Positions 20,201 through 29,100 of a DNA stretch of 51,609 bases are shown piece after piece. Numbering within the stretch: the first letter of the stretch is position 1; each line of letters opens with the position of its first letter. The notes below the pieces were generated by a model that made no database searches, was not told the origin of the DNA, and saw only the letters and a list, made by a program, of their open reading frames with translations. Origin of the DNA: Propionibacteriaceae bacterium UBA5174 (lineage in GTDB: Bacteria > Actinomycetota > Actinomycetes > Propionibacteriales > Propionibacteriaceae); assembly GCA_002413345.1 (NCBI GenBank), contig DHWU01000011.1:1-51609 (forward strand), written 5' to 3'. A program made the translations under genes and the position numbers.

Positions 20201-20514
20201 ATTACAAGACCAACCGGTTGGGCCCGGCCGAGTTGTTGCTCGACCATTACGATCTTGCCGCTATGACCACCGAGATGCGGCGCACCCACTATCCGCTGCA
20301 GGCACTGTTGTACTGCGTGGCATTGCATCGCTTCTTGCGTGCCCGGCTAGCCGATTACGACCCCCAGCGCCATCTTGGCGGCGTCGGTTACCTCTTCGTC
20401 CGCGGCATGGGCGGCCCGCAAGCTGGCCCCGATACCGGCGTATTCGCCTGGTACCCGCCACCTGGCCTGGTAGTCGAGTTATCTGCTCTGCTGGCTGATC
20501 GGAGGCAGAAATGA
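17197..20514 (+). CDS. recB: RecBCD enzyme subunit RecB, helicase-nuclease
   Basis: 1105 residues. UvrD-like helicase: EASAGTGKTHA (Walker A, ~residue 30), DEFQDTDPVQWE, GDPKQAIYAFRGAD, TIHKAKGLQFPVV, YVAATRAQ. The C-terminal RecB-type PD-(D/E)XK nuclease retains all the usual residues: His in SLVHQVFENLD, Asp in GSIDSVL, DYK in VVVDYKTN and QxxxY in LQALLYCVAL. So both the 3'-5' motor and nuclease look intact. GGAGGTGG precedes the ATG; the gene overlaps recC and recD by 4 bp each, consistent with 1:1:1 assembly. Confidence 0.96.
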   Translation: MTTFHASNSLPTFDPAGPLPTSTVLLEASAGTGKTHAIAALATRYLAEGVVEVDRLAVISFSRVASDELRSRVRQRLHATAELLAAVLAGTLSGDQVDPTDQLLITGDAEALSLRLARLRTAITGLDGAGIMTIHQFCQAMFDELGVWATEDPQASLVEDLSQLTEQVVSDLYLARYASSSERPFDLTTARRLGVAAVQLGDTPLVPIQADGLALARLDFANQVRVELARRKRQLGLYSFDDQLIRLRDSLRKAAGTAGAERLRRRCQVVLVDEFQDTDPVQWEILRDTFAGKVPLVLIGDPKQAIYAFRGADVAAYSQAVAASAERYCLNINYRADAAVVAAVSSLFGSVSLGAGVNIEPVKAAHLERRLIGGPPAPVRLRCVASEKALDAGSARSQIDTDLVAEVIGLLSSGVKVDTTEGSRALAERDIAILVNTNRRGRELAAALAAAGVAVAFSGSDSILASSAAHDWLLLLRALEQPHRAAVREAILTDFVGADLTALARADDNQLTAWSGLLQRWGRLLANQGVAALFATIQADSDEVAGGLAERLLRRRRGERNLTDHRHLAEILHAQFTAGVRGPALVAWLTDEIERHDGSADRTRRLETDRQAVQLMTIHKAKGLQFPVVLLPQAADLYLSDEDDGGKLDFHDESGVRVLDLGGKEAPGRARRWQLQGLEQAEDRLRGLYVAATRAQSALTLWWAPTYRNTEASPLHRLLYRDPTKPGTPAPSYPLDEAAGWRPPQELAWLAAAGIAVESCNTEAVAGLAPRNTSATPLVAPSWQRRIDQLWRRTSYSGLTEAVHSRPPEALMVEAITADEPEPDDHQLPAPAQGVASPMAALPGGTSFGSLVHQVFENLDWHTDDVSVLAERLLAATTDATLRYSISGLTPQVLAQALQPSLLTSLGTLTDGRALADIAIGDRLSELDFELALGQDQSRTTLGEVAELLRRWLPADDPLVDYPSDLGAEPLAGQVLRGFLTGSIDSVLRIVSADGPRFVVVDYKTNRLGPAELLLDHYDLAAMTTEMRRTHYPLQALLYCVALHRFLRARLADYDPQRHLGGVGYLFVRGMGGPQAGPDTGVFAWYPPPGLVVELSALLADRRQK

Positions 20515-22307
20515 TCGATCTGGCGGTCAGCCTGGGCCCTGGCCTATTGCGCGAAGTTCATGCCACTGGGGTGCTCAGCTGGGGTGACGTTCATGTGGCG
20601 CAGAAGCTCGCCCATCTATTCAGCGAGAGCGACCAACGGGTGCAGTTGGCGCTGGCACTGACCGTGAGGGCACTGCGAGAAGGCTCCACCTGCCTCGAGC
20701 TGGATCAGATCGACAAGGCCCGGTTCGAAACCGAAGACGAATCATTCACCAGCTTGCCTGCGGACCTTTGGCCACAGCCCGAGGCCTGGCTGGCGGCAAT
20801 CCAGGCGAGCCCATTAGTGTCGGTTGGCGCCGAACCGCCTGGCGAACGTCCGCTGCGTCTGGTCGGGGCCAGGCTCTACCTGGAGCGGTACTGGCAGGAG
20901 GAGAGCACGGTTGCCACTGAGCTGACCGCCCGACGCGATGCCACCGTTACGGGGCCCACCCCTGCCGAATTGCAGGCTGTGGCCGATGAACTACTCGGCG
21001 ACCGGGTCGATCCCGACCAAGCCGTGGCCACTGTGGTGCCGCTGTATTGCACAGTGAGCGTGATTGCTGGCGGTCCTGGCACCGGCAAGACTCACACCTT
21101 GGCTCGAGTGTTGGCCACGCTTACTCGCACTCGGCAACGGCCCCCGCTGATCGCCCTCGCCGCACCTACCGGCAAAGCCGCAGTCCGGATGGACGAAGCC
21201 ATGGCGAAAGCACTGACAGATCTGCCTGAAGACCTGGCTACGGAACTGGGCGCGCTGCGCGCCAGCACGATTCATCGCTTGCTCGGCTGGGTGCCAGAAT
21301 CGCGCAACCGGTTCAAGCATCACCGCGGTAACCCATTGCCGCACGATGTGGTCGTGGTGGACGAAGCGTCCATGGTGTCGGTCACCTTGATGGCCAGATT
21401 GTTGGAAGCGCTACGTCCGACCGCGCGGCTGGTGTTGGTGGGCGACCCGAACCAGTTAGCCCCGGTGGAGGCTGGCGCGGTGCTGGCCGACATTGTGGAT
21501 GCGCCAATGCGGCCAGTACCTGCCCTGGTCGAAGGTTTGGCCGCTCTAGGCTTGCCGTCCAGCGGCCCAGTGGCCCGGCTGAGCCATAATCACCGGTCTG
21601 ATCAGACCATTGCTGAACTGGCGGCTGCCGTCCTGGCCGGCGACGCCGCTGCAGTGCTAGCCCAAGTCAGGGCCGGTTCAGCTGGGGTGAGTTTTGCCGA
21701 GAACGCTGACGCCACTTTCTTGCGAGAGCGAGTCACGAAGGTGGGCCTGGCCATGATTAACGCCGCCCAAGCTGGCGAAGTGGACGCTGCCCTAGCCCAA
21801 TTGGAGACCCATCGGCTGCTGTGTGCGCATCGCCACGGTCCACACGGGGTGTCGTCGTGGTCACGGACCGTTGAGGGTTGGTTGGCTGCGGCTTTGCCCG
21901 AGTTCGACTTCACCGCCCAGTGGTATGCCGGACGGCCGGTGTTGATCACTCAGAACTCCCCTGATCTCGGCCTTTTCAACGGAGACACCGGAGTGGTCGT
22001 AGAGCGCGACGGGCAGCTGCGGGCCTATTTCGCCCGCGGCGGTCACACCCAGGCCGTTTCGCCGTTCCTGTTGGAGGCGGTGCAGACCATTCACGCAATG
22101 ACCGTACACAAAGCTCAGGGCAGCCAGTTCGCCGAAGTGAGCCTGATTTTGCCCGATCCAGATTCCCCGCTGCTGACCAGAGAGTTGCTGTACACCGCGA
22201 TCACCCGTGCTGAAACCAAGGTGAATCTGATCGGCAGCGCCGAAGCCTTGGCGCAGGCAGTTGCTACCCGCGCTCGCCGGGCGTCCGGGCTGCGGGAGCG
22301 GCTGTAG
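20511..22307 (+). CDS. recD: RecBCD enzyme subunit RecD, 5'-3' helicase
   Basis: 598 residues, typical of RecD (SF1B). An N-terminal helical domain that contacts RecC covers residues 1-130. Motor motifs: GGPGTGKTHT, DEASMVSVTLM, GDPNQLAPVEAG, TVHKAQGSQF and YTAITRAE. A GGAGG lies five bases before the ATG, which overlaps recB by 4 bp. Together with recC and recB this gives a complete exonuclease V. In mycobacteria RecBCD serves single-strand annealing, while AdnAB (also in this window) does resection for RecA-dependent recombination; whether that split holds here is inference. Confidence 0.95.
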   Translation: MIDLAVSLGPGLLREVHATGVLSWGDVHVAQKLAHLFSESDQRVQLALALTVRALREGSTCLELDQIDKARFETEDESFTSLPADLWPQPEAWLAAIQASPLVSVGAEPPGERPLRLVGARLYLERYWQEESTVATELTARRDATVTGPTPAELQAVADELLGDRVDPDQAVATVVPLYCTVSVIAGGPGTGKTHTLARVLATLTRTRQRPPLIALAAPTGKAAVRMDEAMAKALTDLPEDLATELGALRASTIHRLLGWVPESRNRFKHHRGNPLPHDVVVVDEASMVSVTLMARLLEALRPTARLVLVGDPNQLAPVEAGAVLADIVDAPMRPVPALVEGLAALGLPSSGPVARLSHNHRSDQTIAELAAAVLAGDAAAVLAQVRAGSAGVSFAENADATFLRERVTKVGLAMINAAQAGEVDAALAQLETHRLLCAHRHGPHGVSSWSRTVEGWLAAALPEFDFTAQWYAGRPVLITQNSPDLGLFNGDTGVVVERDGQLRAYFARGGHTQAVSPFLLEAVQTIHAMTVHKAQGSQFAEVSLILPDPDSPLLTRELLYTAITRAETKVNLIGSAEALAQAVATRARRASGLRERL

Positions 22308-22367
22308 TCGACATCGAGATGCCCGAGCAGCCAAAGCTGGCTACCGCGCCGCGGCTGCGAGGCTGAT

Positions 22368-22432
22368 TTGGCACCCTGCTCTGGCACGCTGCACTGGCAC
22401 CCGACACTGGCACCCGACACTGGCGCTTTGCG
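22368..22432. repeat. five-copy 13-bp tandem repeat between convergent genes
   Basis: Consensus CTGGCACCCGACA. Units start at 22368, 22381, 22394, 22407 and 22420; units three and four are identical and the outer ones diverge. It lies in the 229-bp gap between recD (plus) and the SdpI-like gene (minus). No coding frame or hairpin terminator with a T tract was recognised in the gap, so the array is its main feature. Confidence 0.9.
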
Positions 22433-22536
22433 ATAACGCCTCCCCGCGCCACCTTGCTCGGCCTCGTCACGGGCTCGGTGATCCAGCCCGCCCGGGGGCG
22501 CCAGTCGCAGAGTCACTGTCCTGGATTCGGAACGGG

Positions 22537-23175
22537 TTAATCCGGCGATATGTCTCGCGCTGCCCGATTCGCCTTCGCGGTGGCGAGCAGTAGCGAACCA
22601 GTCGCGGCCAGATAGGCCAGCGCCGAAACGATCAAGATCGACCTTGTCGAGGCGCCGTTAGCTAAGGCCCAGACTCCAGCAGTGACGATCGCGACCGCGC
22701 CAAGCAGCGACACCGCCATGGTGAATCCGAGCAACCCCGCCGCCGCGTCATGCCCGGCCTGCCAGGCAGCGGCAGAGGCTTTGGTGGCCGAAGTTCGCAG
22801 CCCCAAGGCCCCGTTGTGCGGCAGTTCCTGGCGACCGGCCAAGGTACGGGTCACGCCAACCACCACCGCAACCAAGACAAGGCCCGAAGCCTGCAAGATC
22901 GCGCTCACCACCACCATGGGGCCAACGCTACGCCGTGTTGGCTTCGGCCCAGCACTGAGCCGGTCACTGTTTTCTGGCCCGGGCACTGATTGTGACGCGG
23001 ACACTGATTCTGACGCGGGCACTGATTCTGACGCGGGCACTGATTCTGACGCTGCCACAGCATCGAGGAGCTGCGCCAGAGTCTGCCGATTCGCGAATTC
23101 AGGGCTATGCCCAGGCGGCAACAGCGGACCAGCGGGGGCCCAGCGCAGCACTGTCAATCCAGGTTTCAGCGCCAA
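22537..23175 (-). CDS. SdpI-like membrane protein with repeat-rich N terminus
   Basis: The C-terminal ~125 residues resemble the SdpI/YhfL-type membrane family. There are three hydrophobic segments and a loop NGALGLRTSATKASAAAWQAG like the family's NxxxGxRTxxT...W signature. Members include immunity proteins and two-component partners, but most have no known role. Ahead of it is a region containing hexapeptide repeats (ASESVP), encoded by the 18-bp tandem repeat at 22982-23053, and a Pro-rich segment. The frame opens with TTG 23175 immediately after a stop and without a ribosome site. ATG 22917, at the membrane domain, is an alternative start giving 126 residues. So the N-terminal third may not be translated. 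Confidence 0.6.
   Translation of the reverse strand: MALKPGLTVLRWAPAGPLLPPGHSPEFANRQTLAQLLDAVAASESVPASESVPASESVSASQSVPGPENSDRLSAGPKPTRRSVGPMVVVSAILQASGLVLVAVVVGVTRTLAGRQELPHNGALGLRTSATKASAAAWQAGHDAAAGLLGFTMAVSLLGAVAIVTAGVWALANGASTRSILIVSALAYLAATGSLLLATAKANRAARDISPD
22982..23053. repeat. four-copy 18-bp in-frame tandem repeat
   Basis: Consensus GGCACTGATTCTGACGCG on the plus strand; units start at 22982, 23000, 23018 and 23036. On the minus strand it encodes ASESVP hexapeptides of the SdpI-like gene. The unit length is a multiple of three, so copy-number change would keep the frame. Confidence 0.92.
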
Positions 23176-23191
23176 TCAAGGCTTCAGCGCC
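23156..23191. repeat. two-copy 18-bp tandem repeat at the start of the SdpI-like frame
   Basis: Two units, AATCCAGGTTTCAGCGCC (23156-23173) and AATCAAGGCTTCAGCGCC (23174-23191), differ at two bases; a third decayed copy may follow. They are unrelated in sequence to the 18-bp repeat at 22982 but have the same period. The array contains the TTG start of the SdpI-like frame and lies between it and the glycosidase stop. Confidence 0.85.
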
Positions 23192-23225
23192 GATCAAGAC
23201 CCGCCTATTGATGCCGAACCATCGG

Positions 23226-24461
23226 TTAGTCCGTAACCGCCCACGCAACCGGGCCCAGCGATATGGGCTGGGCAAACACTTCGATGGTGGTGGGCTGGTC
23301 GCTGAAGTTGAACGCCAGCCCGAGCCGCCTGCCTTCGGAAGTGAGTTCGATGCCCAGCCCCGAGTCACTCAGTCCGACAACCTGAAGCTGTGCACCGACC
23401 AGCCAGGGGTGGGTCCGACGCAGCGCAATCAGCCGCTGGTGCTCGGCAAAGAGATCAGCACCAAACGGTGCCAATCCGCTGGGCTCATCGGGAAACCTCG
23501 GACGCACCGCATCGTCACCGGTCGGGCCGTCGGTCTTCTCTCCGGTAAAGCCTTGCTCGTCGCCAGCGTAGATCGAGGGCACGCCCGGTAGAAGCAACAA
23601 CAACGCAGTCGCCAGCCGAAGCCGAGCAGGGTCATTCAACTTGGTGGCGATCCGGGTCACGTCGTGATTTCCGATGAAGGTGAGTGGCTTGAAATGCTCC
23701 AAGAACTCGGCATGGCGACCCAGGGTCCAGGCCAACTCGTGCGGGTTGCGATCATTGAGCGAACTCCAGATCGCCTTCCACAGCTCATATTGAGTGACCG
23801 AATCCACCCCGGAAGTCGCCTGAAATTCAATGTAGTCGCCGTGGATTACCTCGGCCAGGATCCAGCTATCCGGATGCGCTTTCTTCACTGCGGCCACGAT
23901 CGGCGCCCAAGCCTGTGCTCCCGGGGAGTAAGCAGCGTCCAGTCGCCAGGCGTCGACACCACGGTCTAGCCAATGATTCAACACCGTCACCACATAGTCC
24001 TGGACGGCCGGGTTGGCCAGATTCAGTTCAACTAGGTCGAAATTGCCTTCAAAGCCCCGGACGTACTCACCCACCCATTTCACCCACGCGCCGGCAGCGG
24101 AATCCGGCCCGCCTGCTTTGGCCCGAACCACGATCTCGTGATCGACACAGACATGGTTGAACACCCCATCGAGCATTACTTTGATGCCGCGCCGGTGGGC
24201 TTGGGCCAGTAGCTCGTCAAAATCGGCCTGATCGCCCAACCGCGGATCGATTCGGAAATGATCGAGGGTGTCATAGCCATGCGATTTGGACGCAAAGATC
24301 GGTGCCAGCAGCAGGCCATTGGCACCGAGGTTGATCACGTAATCCAGCCAGTTCTCCAGTTGCGGCAGCCGATGTTCGACCTGGTCAGTGCCAGTCTTCT
24401 CGGCACCCACGAAGCCCAGCGGGTAGCAGTGCCACCAGATAACGGTGTCGGTCCAGCCCAT
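23226..24461 (-). CDS. alpha-amylase family glycosidase (GH13)
   Basis: 411 residues with a (beta/alpha)8 GH13 domain and short C-terminal beta domain. The conserved regions are seen: DGVFNH (region I, ~98-103), GVDAWRLDAA with nucleophile Asp175, ILAEVI with acid/base Glu204 and FIGNHD with Asp267. No signal peptide is present, so it is cytoplasmic and probably acts on maltodextrins, glycogen or trehalose-type sugars; the exact bond cannot be told. AAGGA lies six bases before the ATG. It is divergent from the TetR gene across a 68-bp gap with a palindrome, so it is the likely target of that repressor. Confidence 0.9.
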   Translation of the reverse strand: MGWTDTVIWWHCYPLGFVGAEKTGTDQVEHRLPQLENWLDYVINLGANGLLLAPIFASKSHGYDTLDHFRIDPRLGDQADFDELLAQAHRRGIKVMLDGVFNHVCVDHEIVVRAKAGGPDSAAGAWVKWVGEYVRGFEGNFDLVELNLANPAVQDYVVTVLNHWLDRGVDAWRLDAAYSPGAQAWAPIVAAVKKAHPDSWILAEVIHGDYIEFQATSGVDSVTQYELWKAIWSSLNDRNPHELAWTLGRHAEFLEHFKPLTFIGNHDVTRIATKLNDPARLRLATALLLLLPGVPSIYAGDEQGFTGEKTDGPTGDDAVRPRFPDEPSGLAPFGADLFAEHQRLIALRRTHPWLVGAQLQVVGLSDSGLGIELTSEGRRLGLAFNFSDQPTTIEVFAQPISLGPVAWAVTD

Positions 24462-24481
24462 TGCAATCCTTAGTGAGTATC

Positions 24482-24512
24482 GCTCAATAGGCTATTGAGC
24501 CTAACTCAATAG
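24482..24512. promoter_or_regulatory. probable TetR operator in the glycosidase/tetR divergent promoter
   Basis: Perfect inverted repeat GCTCAATA-GGC-TATTGAGC (24482-24500), followed by a further half site ACTCAATAG (24504-24512). Placed between two divergent genes, 21 bases from the glycosidase ATG and 30 bases from the TetR ATG. TetR proteins usually bind such palindromes next to their own gene, so autoregulation plus control of the glycosidase is the simplest reading. Confidence 0.75.
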
Positions 24513-24529
24513 TAGTAAGCTGTCGAGTC

Positions 24530-25159
24530 ATGAACCCTTCGGCACAGCCCGGCAGACAGCGCCTCTCCCCTGCCGTCCGCACCGATGCGATCCTCACCGC
24601 AGCCACCGAAGCCTTCGCCGCCAGCACCTACGACCAGGTTTCGGTAGCTGCCATCGGCCGAGCCGCCGGAGCCTCCGAAGCCCTGGTCTACAAGTACTTC
24701 GACACTAAACCAGGACTGTACGCGGCGGTGGTGAAAGCCCAACTTGACCGACTCAGCGCTCGACAACAGACTGCCATCGCCGCACTGCCAACCAATTCCT
24801 CGGCGCGCGATCTGGTGCGGGTTATCGTCGAAGCCACCCTCGACCAGGTGGCCTCGGCAACCGCGTCCGCCTCGCCCTTCTTCTCCGGTGACAGCGAACC
24901 GGCCGAAGCCGGCGAACTTCGCCAGCTCTATCGCACCCGGTTGGCCGATGACTTGTTGGCCCGGCTCCGCAACCCCAGTTGGACCCGCGGACGCCTGGCC
25001 GTGATTGGCTTTCTCGGTTTCCTCGGTGCGTCCGCCCAGCACTGGGCTGAACTTGGCTGCCCCGCCGACCTGCGCAACCCGCTGGTGGACGCCACTCTGG
25101 GCGCCTTACAAGGTGCAATGGGTGATTGGGATCTGCTCGCACCCCCGCAGCCAAGCTGA
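24530..25159 (+). CDS. TetR/AcrR family transcriptional regulator
   Basis: 209 residues. The N-terminal helix-turn-helix (residues ~15-62) includes AILTAATEAFAASTYDQVSVAAIGRAAGASEALVYKYF, typical of TetR. The C-terminal ligand domain is divergent and gives no clue to the effector. There is no convincing ribosome site; a TAAGCT hexamer eight bases before the ATG would fit a leaderless transcript. Divergent from the GH13 gene with a shared palindrome, so it may sense a sugar or related compound, which is inference. Confidence 0.9.
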   Translation: MNPSAQPGRQRLSPAVRTDAILTAATEAFAASTYDQVSVAAIGRAAGASEALVYKYFDTKPGLYAAVVKAQLDRLSARQQTAIAALPTNSSARDLVRVIVEATLDQVASATASASPFFSGDSEPAEAGELRQLYRTRLADDLLARLRNPSWTRGRLAVIGFLGFLGASAQHWAELGCPADLRNPLVDATLGALQGAMGDWDLLAPPQPS

Positions 25160-25192
25160 GCTACCCAAATACCCGACCACACTGCGCGATGC

Positions 25193-25214
25193 TCGACTCC
25201 TCGACTCCTCGACC
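25193..25214. repeat. short 8-bp tandem repeat between tetR and nudC
   Basis: TCGACTCC occurs twice in tandem (25193-25208), followed by a partial third copy TCGACC. It lies in the 155-base gap between the convergent tetR and nudC genes. The gap otherwise shows no gene and no clear hairpin. Confidence 0.8.
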
Positions 25215-25314
25215 GGAATGGACATCGCCAAGCAGGCTGAGCAATGCCCAGTCGACGTCCCGGCCCAACGACCGGACCCAGCCCGCAAATGGCGTCACCG
25301 CCAGCAGCTACACC

Positions 25315-26181
25315 TCAGCGGAAAGATTCCACCGTTAAGCGCCCCGCCAGCCAAGCTTCGATCATTCGCCGAGCGATCGAAGCCGAAGTCGGTAGTTCCA
25401 CCGCACCACTTTCGAGTGCGACTTGCAGTTCGGCGACACTGAACCAGATCGCCTCTTCAATCTCTCCCGGCGCCGGATGCAGTTCAGTGGTTAAGGCGGT
25501 CGCAGCGAAGGCCACCATCATCGATCTGGGGAACGGCCAAGGCTGCGAGCCGAGATACCCAATCTCACCCAGACTGACCCCGACTTCTTCTCCGATCTCG
25601 CGCCGCACAGTCTGTTCCAACGATTCACCGGTCTCGGCGAATCCGGCCAGGACCGAATACCGCCGCGCTGGCCAGGAAGGCTGGCGCCCCAGCAACAATC
25701 GGCCGTCAGTATCAACAACGGCCACAATCACTGCGGGATCCGTGCGGGGGTAGTCCTCCAAGCCACAGCCCGGGCAGCGCCTGGCCGACCCGCCGGACAC
25801 AACTTTGGTGGCCGAACCACAGTTGGGGCAGAACCCAGCTCGAGCATGCCAACCAGCCAAGCCAACCGCACCGAAAGAAATCTGGAGTTCTTCGGCGCTG
25901 AGTTGATCCAGCACCGCGCGCAATGAGTTGGCGGCCTGATCCACCAAAGTAACGAAGACCGCACCGGAGCTTCGGGTGCCAAGCAAGTAGTGGCGCTGAT
26001 CGTCGAAGTCGCCAACCGCAGGCTGCCAGTCGAGGCCATCGACGGTGGCGCTGAGGCGGCCGTCTCGATCGACCGCGATCACCTGGGTCCCCGGACGTGC
26101 CCACTGAGCGGCCACCCAGATTGGATCGTCACGCAGCCCTTCGCTGCGTTCCACCGGGTTGTCTGTCGTCCAGTCGCTCAT
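25315..26181 (-). CDS. nudC: NAD(+)/NADH pyrophosphatase NudC (RNA deNADding Nudix hydrolase)
   Basis: 288 residues. A zinc ribbon (CPNC ... CPGC, ~residues 118-140) precedes the Nudix domain. The Nudix box GFAETGESLEQTVRREIGEE keeps the REUXEE core. The downstream SQPWPFPRS motif is diagnostic for NudC, which cleaves NADH and removes NAD caps from RNA. ATG 26181 overlaps the stop of adnB by 4 bp, so nudC is the third gene of the adnA-adnB-nudC operon. The same neighbourhood is recalled for M. tuberculosis Rv3199c. Confidence 0.95.
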   Translation of the reverse strand: MSDWTTDNPVERSEGLRDDPIWVAAQWARPGTQVIAVDRDGRLSATVDGLDWQPAVGDFDDQRHYLLGTRSSGAVFVTLVDQAANSLRAVLDQLSAEELQISFGAVGLAGWHARAGFCPNCGSATKVVSGGSARRCPGCGLEDYPRTDPAVIVAVVDTDGRLLLGRQPSWPARRYSVLAGFAETGESLEQTVRREIGEEVGVSLGEIGYLGSQPWPFPRSMMVAFAATALTTELHPAPGEIEEAIWFSVAELQVALESGAVELPTSASIARRMIEAWLAGRLTVESFR

Positions 26182-29100
26182 TCGGTCAGACTACCCAGCT
26201 GGCTGGCCATCAGTTGCTCAAGCTCAGCCCGGTCGGCCAAACGCGCCGGACGCACCACTTGCCCACGATGTAGGTCGAAGAACACCGCATCAACTTCGGC
26301 CGGCTCCAAACCGTTCAACTCCGCCCAGGCAAGTCGGTAGCAGGCCAATTGCAATGGATCGGCCGCGGCTGCGTCACCAGTCTTCCAATCCACCACTTGA
26401 GCCCGGCCATTGGGGCCAGCGAAGACCGCATCGATTCGGCCGCGCACTAGGCGTCCGGCCAACACCAGGGTGAAGGGCGTCTCAATGGCCAGCGGCGTGG
26501 CGTCGGCATACGGTCCAGCTTCGAAGGTGGCTCGGATCCGCTCGAACTCGGTACCGGCCAGCTCCGCTTGAGGCTCTTCACTCACCAGCGGAAGCTGGTT
26601 GGTGAAGCGAGCCTCCAGCCAGTTGTGGAACCCGATCCCCCAGCGCTGCGATTGATTGACCAACCGCGGCATGGGACGCCGCAGCCCACTCAGCAGCGCC
26701 TTCGGGTCCTTGACCAAGCGACCCAAGCCGGTCACCGACAGATATTCCGGGGTTCCGCCGGCGCGTGCCCGCCGGTCGGCCAGCTCAGCAGACACCAAAG
26801 TGGCGGCCAACCCCTGCCATTCAGCGATGGCTTCCAGCCCGTCTCGATCCAGCCCAGCCACTTGCGGGTATTGCCCAGTTTCGACCCTTATCGCACGCGC
26901 CTTTTGGACGCGCTCCGCGGCTAAGCGACGCAACTGGGAGGCTTCAGAATCTGCGATCACTGGCCAGTCGACTCGCTGTGCCGCGACCACCAACGGGTTG
27001 GTTTCGGGGACCTCAGCCCGTTCACCTACTGCGGCATGGCCAAACAGCACTTCAAAATAGGTCGAGGCGGTGCGCGGATTGGCCAGTGTTTCGGCCCAGG
27101 TGTGCGTGCTAGCCAGCAGCAACTGTCTCGCCCGGGTCACCGCCACATAGGCCAGCCGGTCCTCGCTAAGCCGCTGTTGAAAGCTCAGATCCGCAGCAAA
27201 AGCGGTCATCTTGGCGTTTTCCACCACCGACAGTTGCGGCAACGCGGTGGCGTCTCCACGAAGCGGGTATGGCAGGGCCGCGGCATTGCGGAGCCAATTG
27301 CCGCTAACCCGATCACTCGGAAAGACTCCGGCGGCCAATCCAGGCAGAAAGACCACTTCCCACTCCAGGCCTTTCGCCTTGTGAACGGTAAGCAGCTTGA
27401 CCGAATCGGCAGCCGAGACCACCACCTGTTCCAGCCCGATGCCGTAGCTCCGTTCGGCCTCGAAATAGGCCAGCAAACCAGCCAGCGAGGCTTCAGTGTC
27501 GATGCCGGTGTAATCGGCGACCGTCCGAGTGAAGACCGCCAGCGGCGCGGACCCTCCCGGCTGCAAGGTTTCGGTCTCCACGCTCAGCCCCAAGAAGGCA
27601 ATCACTCGGGAAACCAGCTCCCCCAACCCATTGCCACTCTGCCGCGACAACGCCTCAAATTCGGCAGCCAAAGCGCCGAACCGAGCCCGCGCTTCGACAC
27701 TGAAACTGGCTTCGCCTGGGTCGCTGACCGCTTCTAACAGGCTGGGCGTGCCAGCTTCACCGGTTGGCAGCCAAGCAAACTGATCACCAGACTGGTTACG
27801 GGCTGCAGCCAACTCTTTGGCGCGCTGACCGAGAAGAGCCAGATCGGGAATCCCGATCGACCAACGCGGCGAGGTGAGCAGCCGCAGCATGGACGGGTTC
27901 GCCGTAGCGTCGGCCAGCACTTCCAAAGTGGCCACAACCTCGGCCACTGCTGGCAGATCAAGCAGCCCCCCAAGCCCAACGATTTCGGCAGGAATGTCGC
28001 GTTCAACCAGCGCGGCATAGACCGCAGCCACGTGGGTATTTCTTCGACACAACACCGCTATGTCGCGCCAAGAACTCACCTGGCCAGCGGCGTGCAGATC
28101 GGCGATTCGATCGCAGATTGAGTCGACCTCATCGGGCCAAGTGGCATGTGCGGTGGCCTCGATTCGTCCAGGAGGAGTCTCATCTGGTGCCACCAGATCC
28201 AGGTCAAGTCCGTAGGCAGCCAAGGCTGGATCGGTTCGCACCCCCGTAGCAAGTTCGTTCGCGGCATCCAGAATCTGCTGGCCACTGCGCCGGTTGACCG
28301 TCAACGCGTAGCTGGCCGCTGGCTGGCCGTCCGGTTGGGGAAAGTGTTGGGCAAACTCCAAAATGTTGCTTGCCGCCGCACCTCGCCAGCCATAGATGGC
28401 TTGACACGGATCCCCCACTGCAGTCACTGGATGCCCTCGTCCGCTGGTAACAGTCGCACCAGAAAACAGCCCCCGCAACAGACTGGCCTGGGCGGCCGAG
28501 GTGTCTTGATATTCGTCAAGCAGCACCACTGCGAACTCATCGCGAAGCGCAACCCCGACGCTGGGCACCTCGCTGGCCAAGCTCGCCGCCGCTGCCATCT
28601 GATCGGCGAACTCCACATAGCCGAGCTCAGTTTTCAACTTTTCGTAGGCAGTCACCAATTCGGCCAGCTCCAACCGCTCACCACTGGCTGCCCGCGCATC
28701 TTGAACAGCCTTGTACTCCCGACCTTGGTGACGTGGGGCTGCGTCCAAGGCGGCAGCGAAGGACTGCGCATGCCCGATCAAATCAGGCCCGCTGACCAGG
28801 TGGGAACGCAACTCGGCAGACAACTGCACCAACCGTTCGGTGACCGTGACTGGACGCAATCGAGATAGGTAACGCAATGGCCCCGGCGCGTCAGCCACCG
28901 TCCGGGCGGCAAGACGATAGCGAGCCGCCCCGGTGATCAGGCGCTGGCCACCTTCGATGCCTGCTAACAGGCCGTGTTCAGCGACCAACCGGGAGGCGAA
29001 AGCGTCGTAGGTGAGGATCAACTCCTCAGCACCGTCGGCAGAACTGACCGCTGCTTCGGCCAGGGCTCGACGAACCCGAGCCCCCAACTCGCCAGCCGCT

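Noticed and set aside
22368..23191. possible CRISPR array because of repeated units
   Set aside because: Units of 13 or 18 bp are contiguous without unique spacers, one array is coding, and no cas gene is present.
28146..28868. 240-codon plus-strand frame inside adnB
   Set aside because: Antisense shadow of the AdnB helicase region.
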